A DNA stretch of 47,964 nt, taken from contig PLNP01000046.1 of assembly GCA_003142815.1 (NCBI GenBank), positions 542-48,505 on the forward strand, given 5' to 3'. Positions 8,936 to 17,609 of the stretch are shown piece by piece (the first letter of the stretch is position 1; every line of letters starts with the position of its first letter). The stretch comes from Rhodanobacteraceae bacterium. Its GTDB lineage: Bacteria; Pseudomonadota; Gammaproteobacteria; Xanthomonadales; Rhodanobacteraceae. The notes beneath the pieces are model-generated. The model was not told the origin of the DNA. It saw only the letters and a list, made by a program, of their open reading frames with translations, and searched no databases. The translations under genes and the position numbers were made by a program.

Positions 8936-9388
8936 TCATTTCTTTGGGGGAACCAGACCGGGCCGCTGAACTTTGCGCCAGGCCGCGACGTCTTTCAGCA
9001 GCCGCCCGGCTTCTTCGATGCAGCTCGCAACCGAAGCATCGTCGATGTCGTCGCCCGTGTAGTCGGCGATGTTGCGCTTGCGACGCAAGGCATCCAGCAC
9101 GATGACGCGTTTTGATTCTAGCCCGATCGTCTGCGGCAAGCTTTGCACCACGGTCATATGATGGCCTGGCCGGTTGGTGTCCGGGCGATAGCCGTGCATC
9201 ATCATCGCCGCCAGGGCGCTCTGCATGATCGCCTTGTAGGCGGCATCGAAGCGCGTTTCAGCGCTGATGCCCGTCGCGTGCGCATCACGCAGGTTACGCT
9301 CGGCCGCCGCGAGCAAGCGGTCGATTTCGTCGGCGTCGGGTGGATGTGCCTTAAGCTGGCCGATCTTCAGCAAGTTTTCCAAACTCAC
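8936..9388 (-). CDS. HEPN-domain protein (toxin-like partner of MNT)
   Basis: About 150 residues, all helical by composition. I prefer the GTG at 9388 (MSLENLLKIGQLKAH), which has GGAG at suitable spacing. An ATG at 9394 adds two residues but lies directly against GGAG. The domain matches HEPN proteins paired with minimal nucleotidyltransferases: HMTVVQSLPQTIGL and then LRRKRNIADYTGDD. HEPN RNases normally show R-x4-6-H. Here the motif reads RNIADY, without the histidine, so RNase activity is uncertain. The gene overlaps the 3' end of the upstream nucleotidyltransferase gene, so the pair is translationally coupled. The role, as a toxin in a type VII-like toxin-antitoxin pair, is inferred from family and context. 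Confidence 0.8.
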   Translation of the reverse strand: MSLENLLKIGQLKAHPPDADEIDRLLAAAERNLRDAHATGISAETRFDAAYKAIMQSALAAMMMHGYRPDTNRPGHHMTVVQSLPQTIGLESKRVIVLDALRRKRNIADYTGDDIDDASVASCIEEAGRLLKDVAAWRKVQRPGLVPPKK

Positions 9389-9980
9389 CGGCATCTCCGA
9401 TCAGGAAGATCTTGGGTTCCTTCGCGATCCTGAGCGCGAATCGATCGCTGCTGCGATACTTCGACCGCAAGGCCGTTTTTGTCATCACGACGGGATTCAC
9501 TTCGCGGCCCAGCCGCTTTTGCGCCTTGTGGCATGCTTCAACGACGTCTGCGAAAGCCGCGGTTCCCACCACCAGCAAATCGAGATCGCTGGTCGCGCGT
9601 TCCTTTCCCTGCGCCATCGAGCCAAAAATGAAGGCGAGCGCGACCTTGTGTTCCAGCGGCGCCAAGGCGTCACGCAGCACATCCGCCAATCCCGCCGTCT
9701 TGCGAAATATCCCGGCCAGTTCCGCAAAAATCGGGCAAGCGCGATCGGCCTGATAGCGTACCTGATTGCCCACCGACGTTCTGATCAGCAAGCCGGCGTC
9801 GGTCAGCGATTTCAGCTCCCGATGCAGCGAACCCGCCGAAACGCCCGTGAGCCGCGCGATTTCGCGCACATAAAAGGTCTCGTCGGGGCGTAACAACACC
9901 AGCCCGAGAATCTGCCGGCGATAGGCGCCGAACAGAATTTCGACGAGCTGCGGATGGGGGGCGGAGCGTTTTGATCTCAT
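9351..9980 (-). CDS. Winged-helix/MNT nucleotidyltransferase fusion (antitoxin-like)
   Basis: 209 residues in two domains. Residues about 20-78 form a winged helix-turn-helix (FYVREIARLTGVSAGSLHRE, then GLLIRTSVGNQVRY). Residues about 110-205 form a minimal nucleotidyltransferase with an intact catalytic block, FGSMAQGKERATSDLDLLVV (119-138, acidic residues D132 and D134). MNT proteins paired with HEPN toxins can AMPylate and so neutralise the toxin. The fused winged helix suggests it also binds its own promoter. Two direct repeats of TTGAGAACA lie immediately upstream. The ATG at 9980 is almost directly preceded by the nearer repeat, so the mRNA may be leaderless. The HEPN gene overlaps its end. 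Confidence 0.85.
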   Translation of the reverse strand: MRSKRSAPHPQLVEILFGAYRRQILGLVLLRPDETFYVREIARLTGVSAGSLHRELKSLTDAGLLIRTSVGNQVRYQADRACPIFAELAGIFRKTAGLADVLRDALAPLEHKVALAFIFGSMAQGKERATSDLDLLVVGTAAFADVVEACHKAQKRLGREVNPVVMTKTALRSKYRSSDRFALRIAKEPKIFLIGDAGEFGKLAEDRPA

Positions 9981-9981
9981 A

Positions 9982-10011
9982 TTGAGAACAAGTGTAGCTT
10001 ATTTGAGAACA
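9982..10011 (-). promoter_or_regulatory. Direct-repeat operator candidate for the HEPN/MNT operon
   Basis: TTGAGAACA occurs at 9982-9990 and again at 10003-10011, 21 bp apart, which is two helical turns on one DNA face. The first copy ends one base from the ATG of the winged-helix/MNT gene. An autoregulatory site for that winged helix is the simplest reading. The function is inferred. Confidence 0.5.
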
Positions 10012-10119
10012 GGGTAACCACTAGCCACGAATTAAGGCCGAAACGCCATGCAAAGCGGCGTCTTCGACGACGGACTCGGCGAACGATGCGCGCAAGCGGC
10101 TATTCCAATGCGCTCGGTA

Positions 10120-10491
10120 TCAGATCGACGCCAGGAATCCGACCGTATCTGGAAAGCGCTTCACCAGATTGATCAGCAACACCGCCTGTGCGTTCGGTTT
10201 GGCGCGTCCCTGCTCCCAGTTTTCCAGTGCGCGTGGATTGGTGCGCAAACAGGTGGCAAACAGCGCACGCGACAAGTGCAGACTCTCGCGTACCTTGAGC
10301 AGTGCCTTCGGCGTCAACTCGGGTGCCGGCTTGAACGCGACCGCATGCGTGCGCAACGTGCGCTTGCCTGCGCGCTCGGCTCCGGGCTCGCCGGGCGCGA
10401 TCTCGAGACCGTGCCTTACGGTCCAGCCGAGGCTTTCGAGCCAGGCGAGAGCTGCTTGCTCGACGACGGATTCGGTGAAGGTCCCAGTCAT
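10120..10491 (-). pseudogene. hsdR: Chimeric remnant: hsdR N-terminus fused to an XRE antitoxin C-terminus
   Basis: A 123-residue ORF joins two unrelated families. Residues 1 to about 40 ([20 protein letters not shown], then [19 protein letters not shown]) are the typical start of type I restriction subunit HsdR, normally about 1000 residues. From about residue 42, [10 protein letters not shown] through [20 protein letters not shown] and [15 protein letters not shown] to the stop is the C-terminal two-thirds of a NadS/HigA-type helix-turn-helix antitoxin, normally about 100 residues. The junction is near 10371. The start codon overlaps the stop of the DUF3644 gene (ATGA at 10488-10491). No toxin gene remains beside it. 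The DNA-binding helix-turn-helix is intact, so the chimera could still bind DNA. HsdR function is lost. Confidence 0.75.
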
Positions 10492-11471
10492 CGGTCTGCC
10501 CCGACATTCTCCTTGCAATGCTTGCGCACTTCCGCGAGCCAGGTGTCGTACCAGTACCACGTCTTTGCAATCTGAACGCCGTATCCCTTCGAGTTGCATT
10601 TGGCGTCCCGGCTCTTCCAGAGATCCGTGTGGTGACTCATCCCGAACCTCGAAAAGCCCTCGGTCTTCATCTTGGCCACAATCTGCGAGGGAAGCCACTT
10701 TGGACGTTCCGTCTCACGAATCACCGCATACGCGGCATTAACCGTTTTGGCGATCTCGGAATCTGCTTTGACGAACGTGATGACCTGATCTGCTTGGTTC
10801 GGATGATTGGTGGTCTTCGGCACAAAAATCACTCGGTACGCGTACTTTGCGCTCGCGAACTCATCCGGAGTGAGTGCACCGTCGAATCCCTCGATGTACT
10901 GCTTAATATGGCGCGGCAGCCCTGCCTGTTGCTCGAGCGTATCGACCTGCTCCTGGCTAAGCGACGAGAATTGCAGACTAACCGCAAGGTGCTTGGCGAT
11001 GCCGTACTCCTCGCCAAACAGTGACACGACCGCATCGTGATAGTTGATGCAGCACGCCTGGAAGCGTGCACTGAGAAGATCGTCGATCCGCGTGGTCATC
11101 TGATGCTCGATCTCGCGTCGCAGACCCATCAAGAACCTCAAGTTCTGAACGACCTCGCGCTCAAGGGGGCACTGTGGGTCGTTGAGGCACCTCTCCAGTT
11201 CCCAATGCCTGAAGGCACCGTTCTTGGTGCGGTCGTAATGCTTCCTCTTCTCTCCTTGGGTGAAGTATCGGTAGTCAACCTTCTTGCCGCGGTAGTACGC
11301 ATGGAGGAGATATGTCCACGCGATGATCATCAGGACGATGTAGGTCTCAGACTTGAAGGTCACATTCGGGTTGTTGAAGATCTGCACTGCCGCAAGCGCT
11401 GCTTCGCGGGACTTATTCAGCAGTTCCTCCTTCACGGAGAAGACTCGGCGAATGCGCTTCGCGGTGCTCAT
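10488..11471 (-). CDS. DUF3644 protein with HEPN-like R-x4-H motif
   Basis: 327 residues from the ATG at 11471 ([20 protein letters not shown]), which overlaps the stop of the hsdS remnant (ATGA). The open frame extends upstream to 11630, but that part is an hsdS shadow. The helical N-terminal region ([20 protein letters not shown]) is followed by RREIEH, an R118-x4-H123 motif of the kind that forms the active site of HEPN RNases. DUF3644 genes often sit inside type I restriction-modification operons, as here between hsdS and hsdR. The C-terminal part ([10 protein letters not shown], then [17 protein letters not shown]) resembles a small DNA-binding or wHTH-like end domain. Base composition looks less GC-rich than the flanking sugar genes. 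An RNase defence role is inferred. Confidence 0.75.
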   Translation of the reverse strand: MSTAKRIRRVFSVKEELLNKSREAALAAVQIFNNPNVTFKSETYIVLMIIAWTYLLHAYYRGKKVDYRYFTQGEKRKHYDRTKNGAFRHWELERCLNDPQCPLEREVVQNLRFLMGLRREIEHQMTTRIDDLLSARFQACCINYHDAVVSLFGEEYGIAKHLAVSLQFSSLSQEQVDTLEQQAGLPRHIKQYIEGFDGALTPDEFASAKYAYRVIFVPKTTNHPNQADQVITFVKADSEIAKTVNAAYAVIRETERPKWLPSQIVAKMKTEGFSRFGMSHHTDLWKSRDAKCNSKGYGVQIAKTWYWYDTWLAEVRKHCKENVGADR

Positions 11472-11643
11472 GGCGTAACCGCCGCTGCGTACGGCTCGCC
11501 GGTCTTCCCCTGTAGCTCGCCGGAGATGAGCTTGGGCAGCAGCGTGTCGCGCAGGGCGGCGAGGGTGAGGGATTCGCGCTCTCCCTGAGCCATGTCGGCA
11601 ATCAGCCGGGTCACGCCCGCAGCGTCGCAATGAAGCGTTTCAT
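11468..11643 (-). pseudogene. hsdS: Collapsed hsdS specificity subunit
   Basis: Only the two ends of the gene survive. The start ATG at 11643 overlaps the ORF6N stop (ATGA) and reads MKR..., the usual HsdS beginning, but stops after ten codons. In another frame the C-terminus reads TRLIADMAQGERESLTLAAL and RDTLLPKLISGELQGKTGEP to the TGA at 11468-11470, the standard HsdS ending (LRDTLLPKLISGEL). Both target-recognition domains, more than 350 residues, are absent. The specificity function is lost. Confidence 0.75.
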
Positions 11644-12167
11644 TTTTTCTCTTCCCATGAACCGAATCCGATCGGGCGCTTCCTGGTCGGCGGTGGAGTC
11701 ATCAATTCACGAATTGCATCAAACACGATCTTGAACTGGGCGTCGTAATTCTTTTCGAGGGCAGCCAACTTGCGGGCAAGCGCCACGTTCGAGACGAGCA
11801 TCTGCCGCAGCCGCACGAAGGCGCGCATGATTTCCACGCTGACCATGACGGCGCGCTTGCTGCGCAGTACGCTGGAGAGCATGGACACGCCCTGCTCGGT
11901 GAAGGCGTAGGGCGCCGCGCGGCGGGTGCCGCCCCAACTAGAAATCACAATTTGTGATTTCAAGTTGGCAAACTCCTCGGCGCTCAACTGGAACATGAAA
12001 TCCTCCGGGAAGCGTTCGATGTTCCGCTTCACGGCCTGGGTGAGAGCGCGCGGCTCCACGTCGTAAAGCTCCGCCAAGTGCGTGCTGAGCATGACCTTCT
12101 CTCCCCGGATGAGAAAAATGCGCGTTTCGATGCGCTCTACCGGGATGATCGCCTTCTTATCTGCCAT
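11640..12167 (-). CDS. ORF6N-domain DNA-binding protein
   Basis: 175 residues. The ORF6N domain covers roughly residues 9-95: [20 protein letters not shown], then [20 protein letters not shown] and [21 protein letters not shown] helical C-terminal part ([20 protein letters not shown]) likely forms a coiled coil, with a basic tail. ORF6N/KilA-N-like proteins are DNA-binding proteins of phages and are also frequent passengers between hsdM and hsdS, which is its place here. Its start overlaps the end of an hsdM tail fragment, and its stop overlaps the hsdS start. Both overlaps imply an originally continuous hsdM-orf6N-hsdS operon. Complete; exact role unknown. Confidence 0.88.
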   Translation of the reverse strand: MADKKAIIPVERIETRIFLIRGEKVMLSTHLAELYDVEPRALTQAVKRNIERFPEDFMFQLSAEEFANLKSQIVISSWGGTRRAAPYAFTEQGVSMLSSVLRSKRAVMVSVEIMRAFVRLRQMLVSNVALARKLAALEKNYDAQFKIVFDAIRELMTPPPTRKRPIGFGSWEEKK

Positions 12168-12250
12168 AACCGAGCTCCCTCAGATTGGCGGCGATGGCGG
12201 CATCCAGTTTCGCGGCCTCGGCCTCCCAGTACGCGTGCCGCGCAAATGAA
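12157..12250 (-). pseudogene. Detached hsdM 3' tail
   Basis: In the frame ending at 12157 the last residues read [20 protein letters not shown](GR), the characteristic end of HsdM. A second, similar end ([19 protein letters not shown]) belongs to the hsdM pseudogene at 13526. The fragment overlaps the ORF6N start by 11 bp, as hsdM would in an intact operon. The Fic gene lies between the two ends. Confidence 0.6.
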
Positions 12251-12281
12251 GGCAGGCATGTATTTTCCGGCCAAATCCGGT

Positions 12282-13445
12282 TCACAGCGGCTCGGTTCCT
12301 TCGTTGAGGATCGCCAGATAGCGGTCGTAGGCGAATACCCGGTCGCGGCGGCGGCCGGTGAGTTCGCGAACAATGCCGAGCGTGGCAAGTGACTCCACCG
12401 TCTTGGCCGAGGTCGGATACGACACACCGGTACGCATGGCGAGATCGTTGATATTGGCTACCAGCCTTGCCCGCAGGGCGTCGAAGATGCGCAAGGTGTT
12501 TGCGGCGCTGCGGCCGAGTGTCTGAATGCGCTCGGCATCTTCGCGGAAGAGCGCGAGCAGCCGGTGCGCCGTGTCTACGGCCCCGCGGGCGGTCTGCGCC
12601 ACGCCTTCGAGGAAGAAGTCCAGCCACGCCTCCCAATCACCGTCGTGGCGCACGGCGTCGAGCAGGCGGTAATACTCGCCGCGGTGCTGCTTGAAATAGA
12701 GACTCAGATACAGGAGCGGTTGCCGCAGGACCTGCGCCTCATGCAGTATCAATGCGATCAGCAGTCGGCCAACGCGGCCGTTGCCGTCGAGAAACGGGTG
12801 GAGGGTTTCGAACTGGACATGCGCGGCCGCGGCTTTGACCAGATCGGGCAGCGGCGTGGCCTCGTCGTGAATGAAGCGCTCCAGGGCCGCCATGCAGTCC
12901 TCCAGGACTGCGGGCGGCGGCGGCACGAACTGCGCATTGCCGGGCCGCGTGCCGCCGATCCAGTTCTGCGAGCGGCGGAATTCCCCGGGCGACTTCTTCA
13001 CGCCGCGGCCGCGCGCCAGTAGTTTTGCGTGAACCTCGCGCAGCAGGCGGCTCGAGAGCGGGAAGCCCTCTCGCAGCCGGCTCAAGCCGTGCTCCAGCGC
13101 GGAGACGTAGTTGGAGACCTCCACCACGTCGTCGAACGGGACGCCCGGGGCTTCTTCCAGCTCGAACAACAGCAGGTCCGACAGTGAGGACTGCGTGCCT
13201 TCGATCTGCGAGGACAGCACCGCCTCGCGGCGGACATAGGCGTAGAGAAAAAGGTCCGGGTCGGGCAGCAGCGCGGAGACACCGTCGAGTCGTCCGCATG
13301 CCAGCAACGCCTGTTCCAGCAGGCGTTGGCGCGCGCCGGATAGATCGAGTGGCGGCTGTGGCGGCAGAGGATTCGGCACGAAGGCCCGCACCGCTTCGCC
13401 GACGGTGGTGGTGAGTTCGTAGCGGCCGGTCGGGCCCCGCTTCAT
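12282..13445 (-). CDS. Fic-family AMP-transferase with N-terminal inhibitory helix
   Basis: 387 residues, complete. The Fic core motif is intact: HPFLDGNGRVGR at 216-227, with the catalytic His216. An N-terminal inhibitory motif, SSQIEGTQ (78-85, S-x3-E82-G83), fits class II Fic proteins that hold themselves inactive. A C-terminal winged helix (about 320-385, NINDLAMRTGVSYPTSAKTV) follows. Fic enzymes usually transfer AMP from ATP to a hydroxyl of a target protein; the target is unknown. The start at 13445 has AAGGAG eight bases upstream. The gene has its own leader with a short inverted repeat and sits between the two hsdM ends, so it was probably inserted or recombined into the operon as a self-contained unit. 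Confidence 0.92.
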   Translation of the reverse strand: MKRGPTGRYELTTTVGEAVRAFVPNPLPPQPPLDLSGARQRLLEQALLACGRLDGVSALLPDPDLFLYAYVRREAVLSSQIEGTQSSLSDLLLFELEEAPGVPFDDVVEVSNYVSALEHGLSRLREGFPLSSRLLREVHAKLLARGRGVKKSPGEFRRSQNWIGGTRPGNAQFVPPPPAVLEDCMAALERFIHDEATPLPDLVKAAAAHVQFETLHPFLDGNGRVGRLLIALILHEAQVLRQPLLYLSLYFKQHRGEYYRLLDAVRHDGDWEAWLDFFLEGVAQTARGAVDTAHRLLALFREDAERIQTLGRSAANTLRIFDALRARLVANINDLAMRTGVSYPTSAKTVESLATLGIVRELTGRRRDRVFAYDRYLAILNEGTEPL

Positions 13446-13494
13446 TCGGTGTGCTCCTTGTGCAAGCCAGCTTTAATAAGCCCCGATCCTATCA

Positions 13495-13514
13495 AAGAAA
13501 ACTGGCATTTTCTT
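13495..13514. promoter_or_regulatory. Inverted repeat upstream of fic
   Basis: AAGAAAA (13495-13501) and TTTTCTT (13508-13514) form a perfect 7-bp inverted repeat around CTGGCA, in an AT-rich patch 50-70 bp before the Fic start. It could be an operator for the Fic protein's own winged helix. Confidence 0.35.
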
Positions 13515-13525
13515 AAATAAGACCG

Positions 13526-15124
<1,599 letters not shown>

Positions 15125-15226
15125 GTCGGTCTTCGTCCCTCTCACGCGGAGCGGAAATAGAGTCGCTTCTTTTGCCCACAGCATGAAAAATGCTGCCATG
15201 GCTGTAAACAAAACCACTCAAGTCTG

Positions 15227-15412
15227 TCAGATGCGCCGTTCGCGCCAGAGCATGACCGAAAGCCCAGCGGCCACTACAAACGCAATCGCACTAGCCCATA
15301 CCGGAACAGCCATTCCATTAACTGTAATTGGCCACGCGAGAATGAAGCGAAGTAATTGTATTAGTGCCATGAATGCAAATACAACAGCGGCGATTATAGT
15401 GAAAGGTTTCAT
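15227..15412 (-). CDS. Small two-helix membrane protein (cassette-like)
   Basis: 61 residues with two transmembrane helices (about residues 5-26, IIAAVVFAFMALIQLLRFIL, and 35-56, AVPVWASAIAFVVAAGLSVM) and a charged WRERRI end. Short MKPFT... proteins of this shape with a central INGM/VPVW turn are conserved unknowns in xanthomonads. AGGAC lies before the ATG. It is the next gene after the attC-like site in the direction of transcription, as expected for an integron cassette. No attC of its own is visible between its stop and the hsdM start, so that end may have been lost when the island was assembled. Function unknown. Confidence 0.7.
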   Translation of the reverse strand: MKPFTIIAAVVFAFMALIQLLRFILAWPITVNGMAVPVWASAIAFVVAAGLSVMLWRERRI

Positions 15413-15470
15413 GTCCTGTCCTCTCGTTTCGTTGGCTGATGATGGGGCGCGAATCGCTCGTCAGTTTAGG

Positions 15471-15548
15471 GCCTTACGCCCAAGCTCAGCCGCAGGCCAG
15501 CCGTAGCGAAGCGGAGGCTGGCCTGTCGGCTGGAGCGCCTTGTTGGGC
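15471..15548 (-). other. Integron attC-like recombination site
   Basis: Read on the minus strand, a 78-bp element begins with the R'' box GCCCAAC (15548-15542) and ends with GTAAGGC (15477-15471), one base from the consensus R' GTTRRRY. In between, CAGCCG and CAGGCCAGCC (15487-15502) pair with GGCTGGCCTG and CGGCTG (15516-15532), leaving a single unpaired T at 15526 and a 13-base loop. A long imperfect hairpin with an extrahelical base between R boxes is the defining structure of attC. It begins five bases after the DUF4242 stop, exactly where a cassette carries its attC. The changed R' box may reduce recombination. Confidence 0.75.
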
Positions 15549-15552
15549 GGCG

Positions 15553-15825
15553 CTACTCTGCGGTGGTCGGGTCAATTATCGAGGCAACTTCGGAGATCCG
15601 GTTTGCGGGGAAGCCTCCTTGCTTGGCATGCTCCCGAAGCATTTGTTCATTCGGTGCGATGTATACGCAATAGATCTTATCGCCAGTCACATAACTTTGG
15701 AGCCATTGAATCTGTGGTCCCATCTTGCTCAGCACGCCGCATGATTTCTGCGAAATGCCTTTGAGTTCTTGAGCCGACAATTTTCCGGCCCCCGGAATTT
15801 CACGCTCGATCACGTACTTTGGCAT
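15553..15825 (-). CDS. DUF4242 small protein (integron-cassette gene)
   Basis: 90 residues from the ATG at 15825, chosen because AAGGAGA lies six bases upstream. The longer open frame to 15963 has no support. It reads MPKYVIEREIPGAGKLSAQE, then YCVYIAPNEQMLREHAKQGG and ends IIDPTTAE. This matches DUF4242, a ferredoxin-like alpha/beta barrel family proposed to bind a metal. The attC-like site follows the stop directly. A weak promoter (GTGACA, 15 bp, TATAGT) lies 30-60 bp upstream, so it may not depend on an integron promoter. Function unknown. Confidence 0.82.
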   Translation of the reverse strand: MPKYVIEREIPGAGKLSAQELKGISQKSCGVLSKMGPQIQWLQSYVTGDKIYCVYIAPNEQMLREHAKQGGFPANRISEVASIIDPTTAE

Positions 15826-16565
15826 AGCACTCTCCTTAATGACTGCGGAGCGAGCACTATACCCGCCTGACCTACTTGTCACGCCATCGGGACGCCCACC
15901 ACCGATAGACCCCGAATGCGGGGTGTTGTACGGCATGTTCGGCGCAGCCGGCCGCGTCGTCAAAGCGATTTTCTACATCCGATCAAGACGTTGCCCCACT
16001 GCCTTCCGCAGCGCGAGCGTGCGGGATCGCGTGCAACATTCCGGGTGCGGGGGCGTAATGAGTTACGCCGAGCATGTGTGGTGTAACAGGGACGTTGGCG
16101 ATGCGTTCGAAGCACTATCGACGGCACGCAGGGCCGACAGGCCGATTCTGGCCGGGTGCCGCCCTCCAGGCCTGCAACGTGATAGTCGATCGCAGCGTGC
16201 GACCAGCGCCGGCGTGCTGGTACGTTTCGACCGAACACAGATCAAACTTGTCCAGCACGCGCAGTTGCCGCGGTTTCCGTCGATTCCAGTAGACGTGGGC
16301 GGATGCCACCGCCAAGCAACATCGGCTCCTAGCCGTGACCCGTTTGAAGCAAACGAGTCATTGGCGACGCTGGTCAGCCGGTAGACTGTCCGCTGCTCGT
16401 CGTTTGCCGGGCGCATGCGGGTCACCAACGGGCGGCATGCGCCGGCTCGCGCGAGGTACGCGGCAACGGGTTCTACATTATCGCGGGAGACATCGTGCAC
16501 GATATAGTCTGGTTCTCAAATTGCCATGTGCGATCCGTTCGCGCCGCCATCGTTTCCGTCCCGAA
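15826..16565. other. 740-bp region without a supported gene
   Basis: No frame shows a recognisable family or a good ribosome-binding site on either strand. The 145-codon minus-strand frame at 16063-16500 has an unlikely composition. One small hairpin, ACCCCG/CGGGGT with an AATG loop, lies at 15909-15924. The part just before 16566 must hold the glk promoter; GATATAGT near 16501 is a possible -10. I see no tRNA, integrase or second attC. It is probably the degraded right border of the island. Confidence 0.5.
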
Positions 16566-17609
16566 ATGAGCATCGCGATGTCTGCTGCGCGCGTGTTGCT
16601 GGCTGATGTCGGCGGCACCCACGTGCGCTTCGCGCTGGCCGCTCCGGCGAACACGCAGCCGTTGCTGGGCGACAGCATTCGGCATTATCACGTCGCTGAT
16701 TTCGCGACCTTCACCGATGTCGCACTGGCCTATCTCGGTGAAACCGGCGCGCATCCGCACAACGGCGTGTTCGCGTTCGCCGGGCCGGTTGGCGGCGATG
16801 AGGTGCGGATGACCAATCATCCGTGGGCGATTTCGCGTTCGAGTGTGCGTGCCGAGCTGGCGTTTGCGTCGCTGCATTTCGTCAACGATTTCGCCGCGAT
16901 GAGCCTGTGCATCGCATTGCTTGGCGAGCGGGACGTGCACGTGATCGGATCGCCCGGAGCGCCGCGCCTCGGCGCAACGAGCGGGCAGACGTTCGCGGTG
17001 CTCGGTCCCGGCACTGGCCTCGGCGTCGGTGCGCTACTGCTGCGCGAAGGCCGCATGTTCGCGCTCGAAACGGAAGGTGGCCACAGCGCATTCGCTCCGC
17101 GCACCGATGAGGAAATCGAAATCCTGCGTCGTCTCGGCGCGCGCTTTGGTCGCGTCTCCAACGAACGCCTGGTTTGCGGCAAGGGACTTTCGAACCTGCA
17201 TCGGGCGCTCGGCGAAATTCACGGCACGTTTACCGAGAGCCTGGACCCGGAGGAAATCACGCGCCGCGCGAACACCGGCACGGACGCCGGCTGCGAGCGT
17301 GCAGTCGAGGTCTTCTGCGAGCTGCTCGGCGCGGTCGCCGGCGATTTTGTGCTCGCGTTCGGCGCTTGGAATGGCATCTATCTTTCCGGTGGGATGACGC
17401 CTGTGTTGTTGCCGTGGCTCGAGCGCGGCGGCTTTCGTCGCCGTTTCGAGGACAAGGGCCGCTTCGCGGAGAGACTCGCGCAGGTGCCGTCGATCGCGAT
17501 CGTGCATCCGTATGCAGGGTTGCTTGGCGCGGCGGCGTTCGCGGTTCAGGACAGCGGTCGCGCTTTGGTGGGTCCGTCCACCGTCGTCGTCACCGAGCGG
17601 GAGAGATGA
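16566..17609 (+). CDS. glk: Glucokinase
   Basis: 347 residues from the ATG at 16566; an in-frame ATG at 16578 is also possible. The open frame reaches back to 16335, but that part has no family similarity. The bacterial Glk family is shown by the ATP/phosphate motif LLADVGGTHVRFALA near the N-terminus, the sugar-binding HFVNDFAAMS, the GPGTGLGVG loop and EGGHSAFAP. The enzyme phosphorylates cytoplasmic glucose to glucose-6-phosphate. Its stop overlaps the pgl start by four bases (ATGA), so both are translated together. It is the logical acceptor of glucose released by the GH1 enzyme upstream of the island. Confidence 0.95.
   Translation: MSIAMSAARVLLADVGGTHVRFALAAPANTQPLLGDSIRHYHVADFATFTDVALAYLGETGAHPHNGVFAFAGPVGGDEVRMTNHPWAISRSSVRAELAFASLHFVNDFAAMSLCIALLGERDVHVIGSPGAPRLGATSGQTFAVLGPGTGLGVGALLLREGRMFALETEGGHSAFAPRTDEEIEILRRLGARFGRVSNERLVCGKGLSNLHRALGEIHGTFTESLDPEEITRRANTGTDAGCERAVEVFCELLGAVAGDFVLAFGAWNGIYLSGGMTPVLLPWLERGGFRRRFEDKGRFAERLAQVPSIAIVHPYAGLLGAAAFAVQDSGRALVGPSTVVVTERER

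Noticed and set aside
10100-10570. 156-codon minus-strand frame overlapping the hsdR chimera
   Set aside because: A frame-shifted shadow of the chimera, which has the recognisable residues.
11472-11630. N-terminal extension of the DUF3644 protein
   Set aside because: It is the hsdS C-terminus read in a wrong frame; the ATG at 11471 overlaps the hsdS stop.
16063-16500. 145-codon frame in the gene-poor block
   Set aside because: No ribosome-binding site, no family, and an Arg/Ser/Cys-rich shadow-like composition.
16335-16565. N-terminal extension of glucokinase
   Set aside because: Residues before 16566 have no similarity, and the family start is at 16566-16578.
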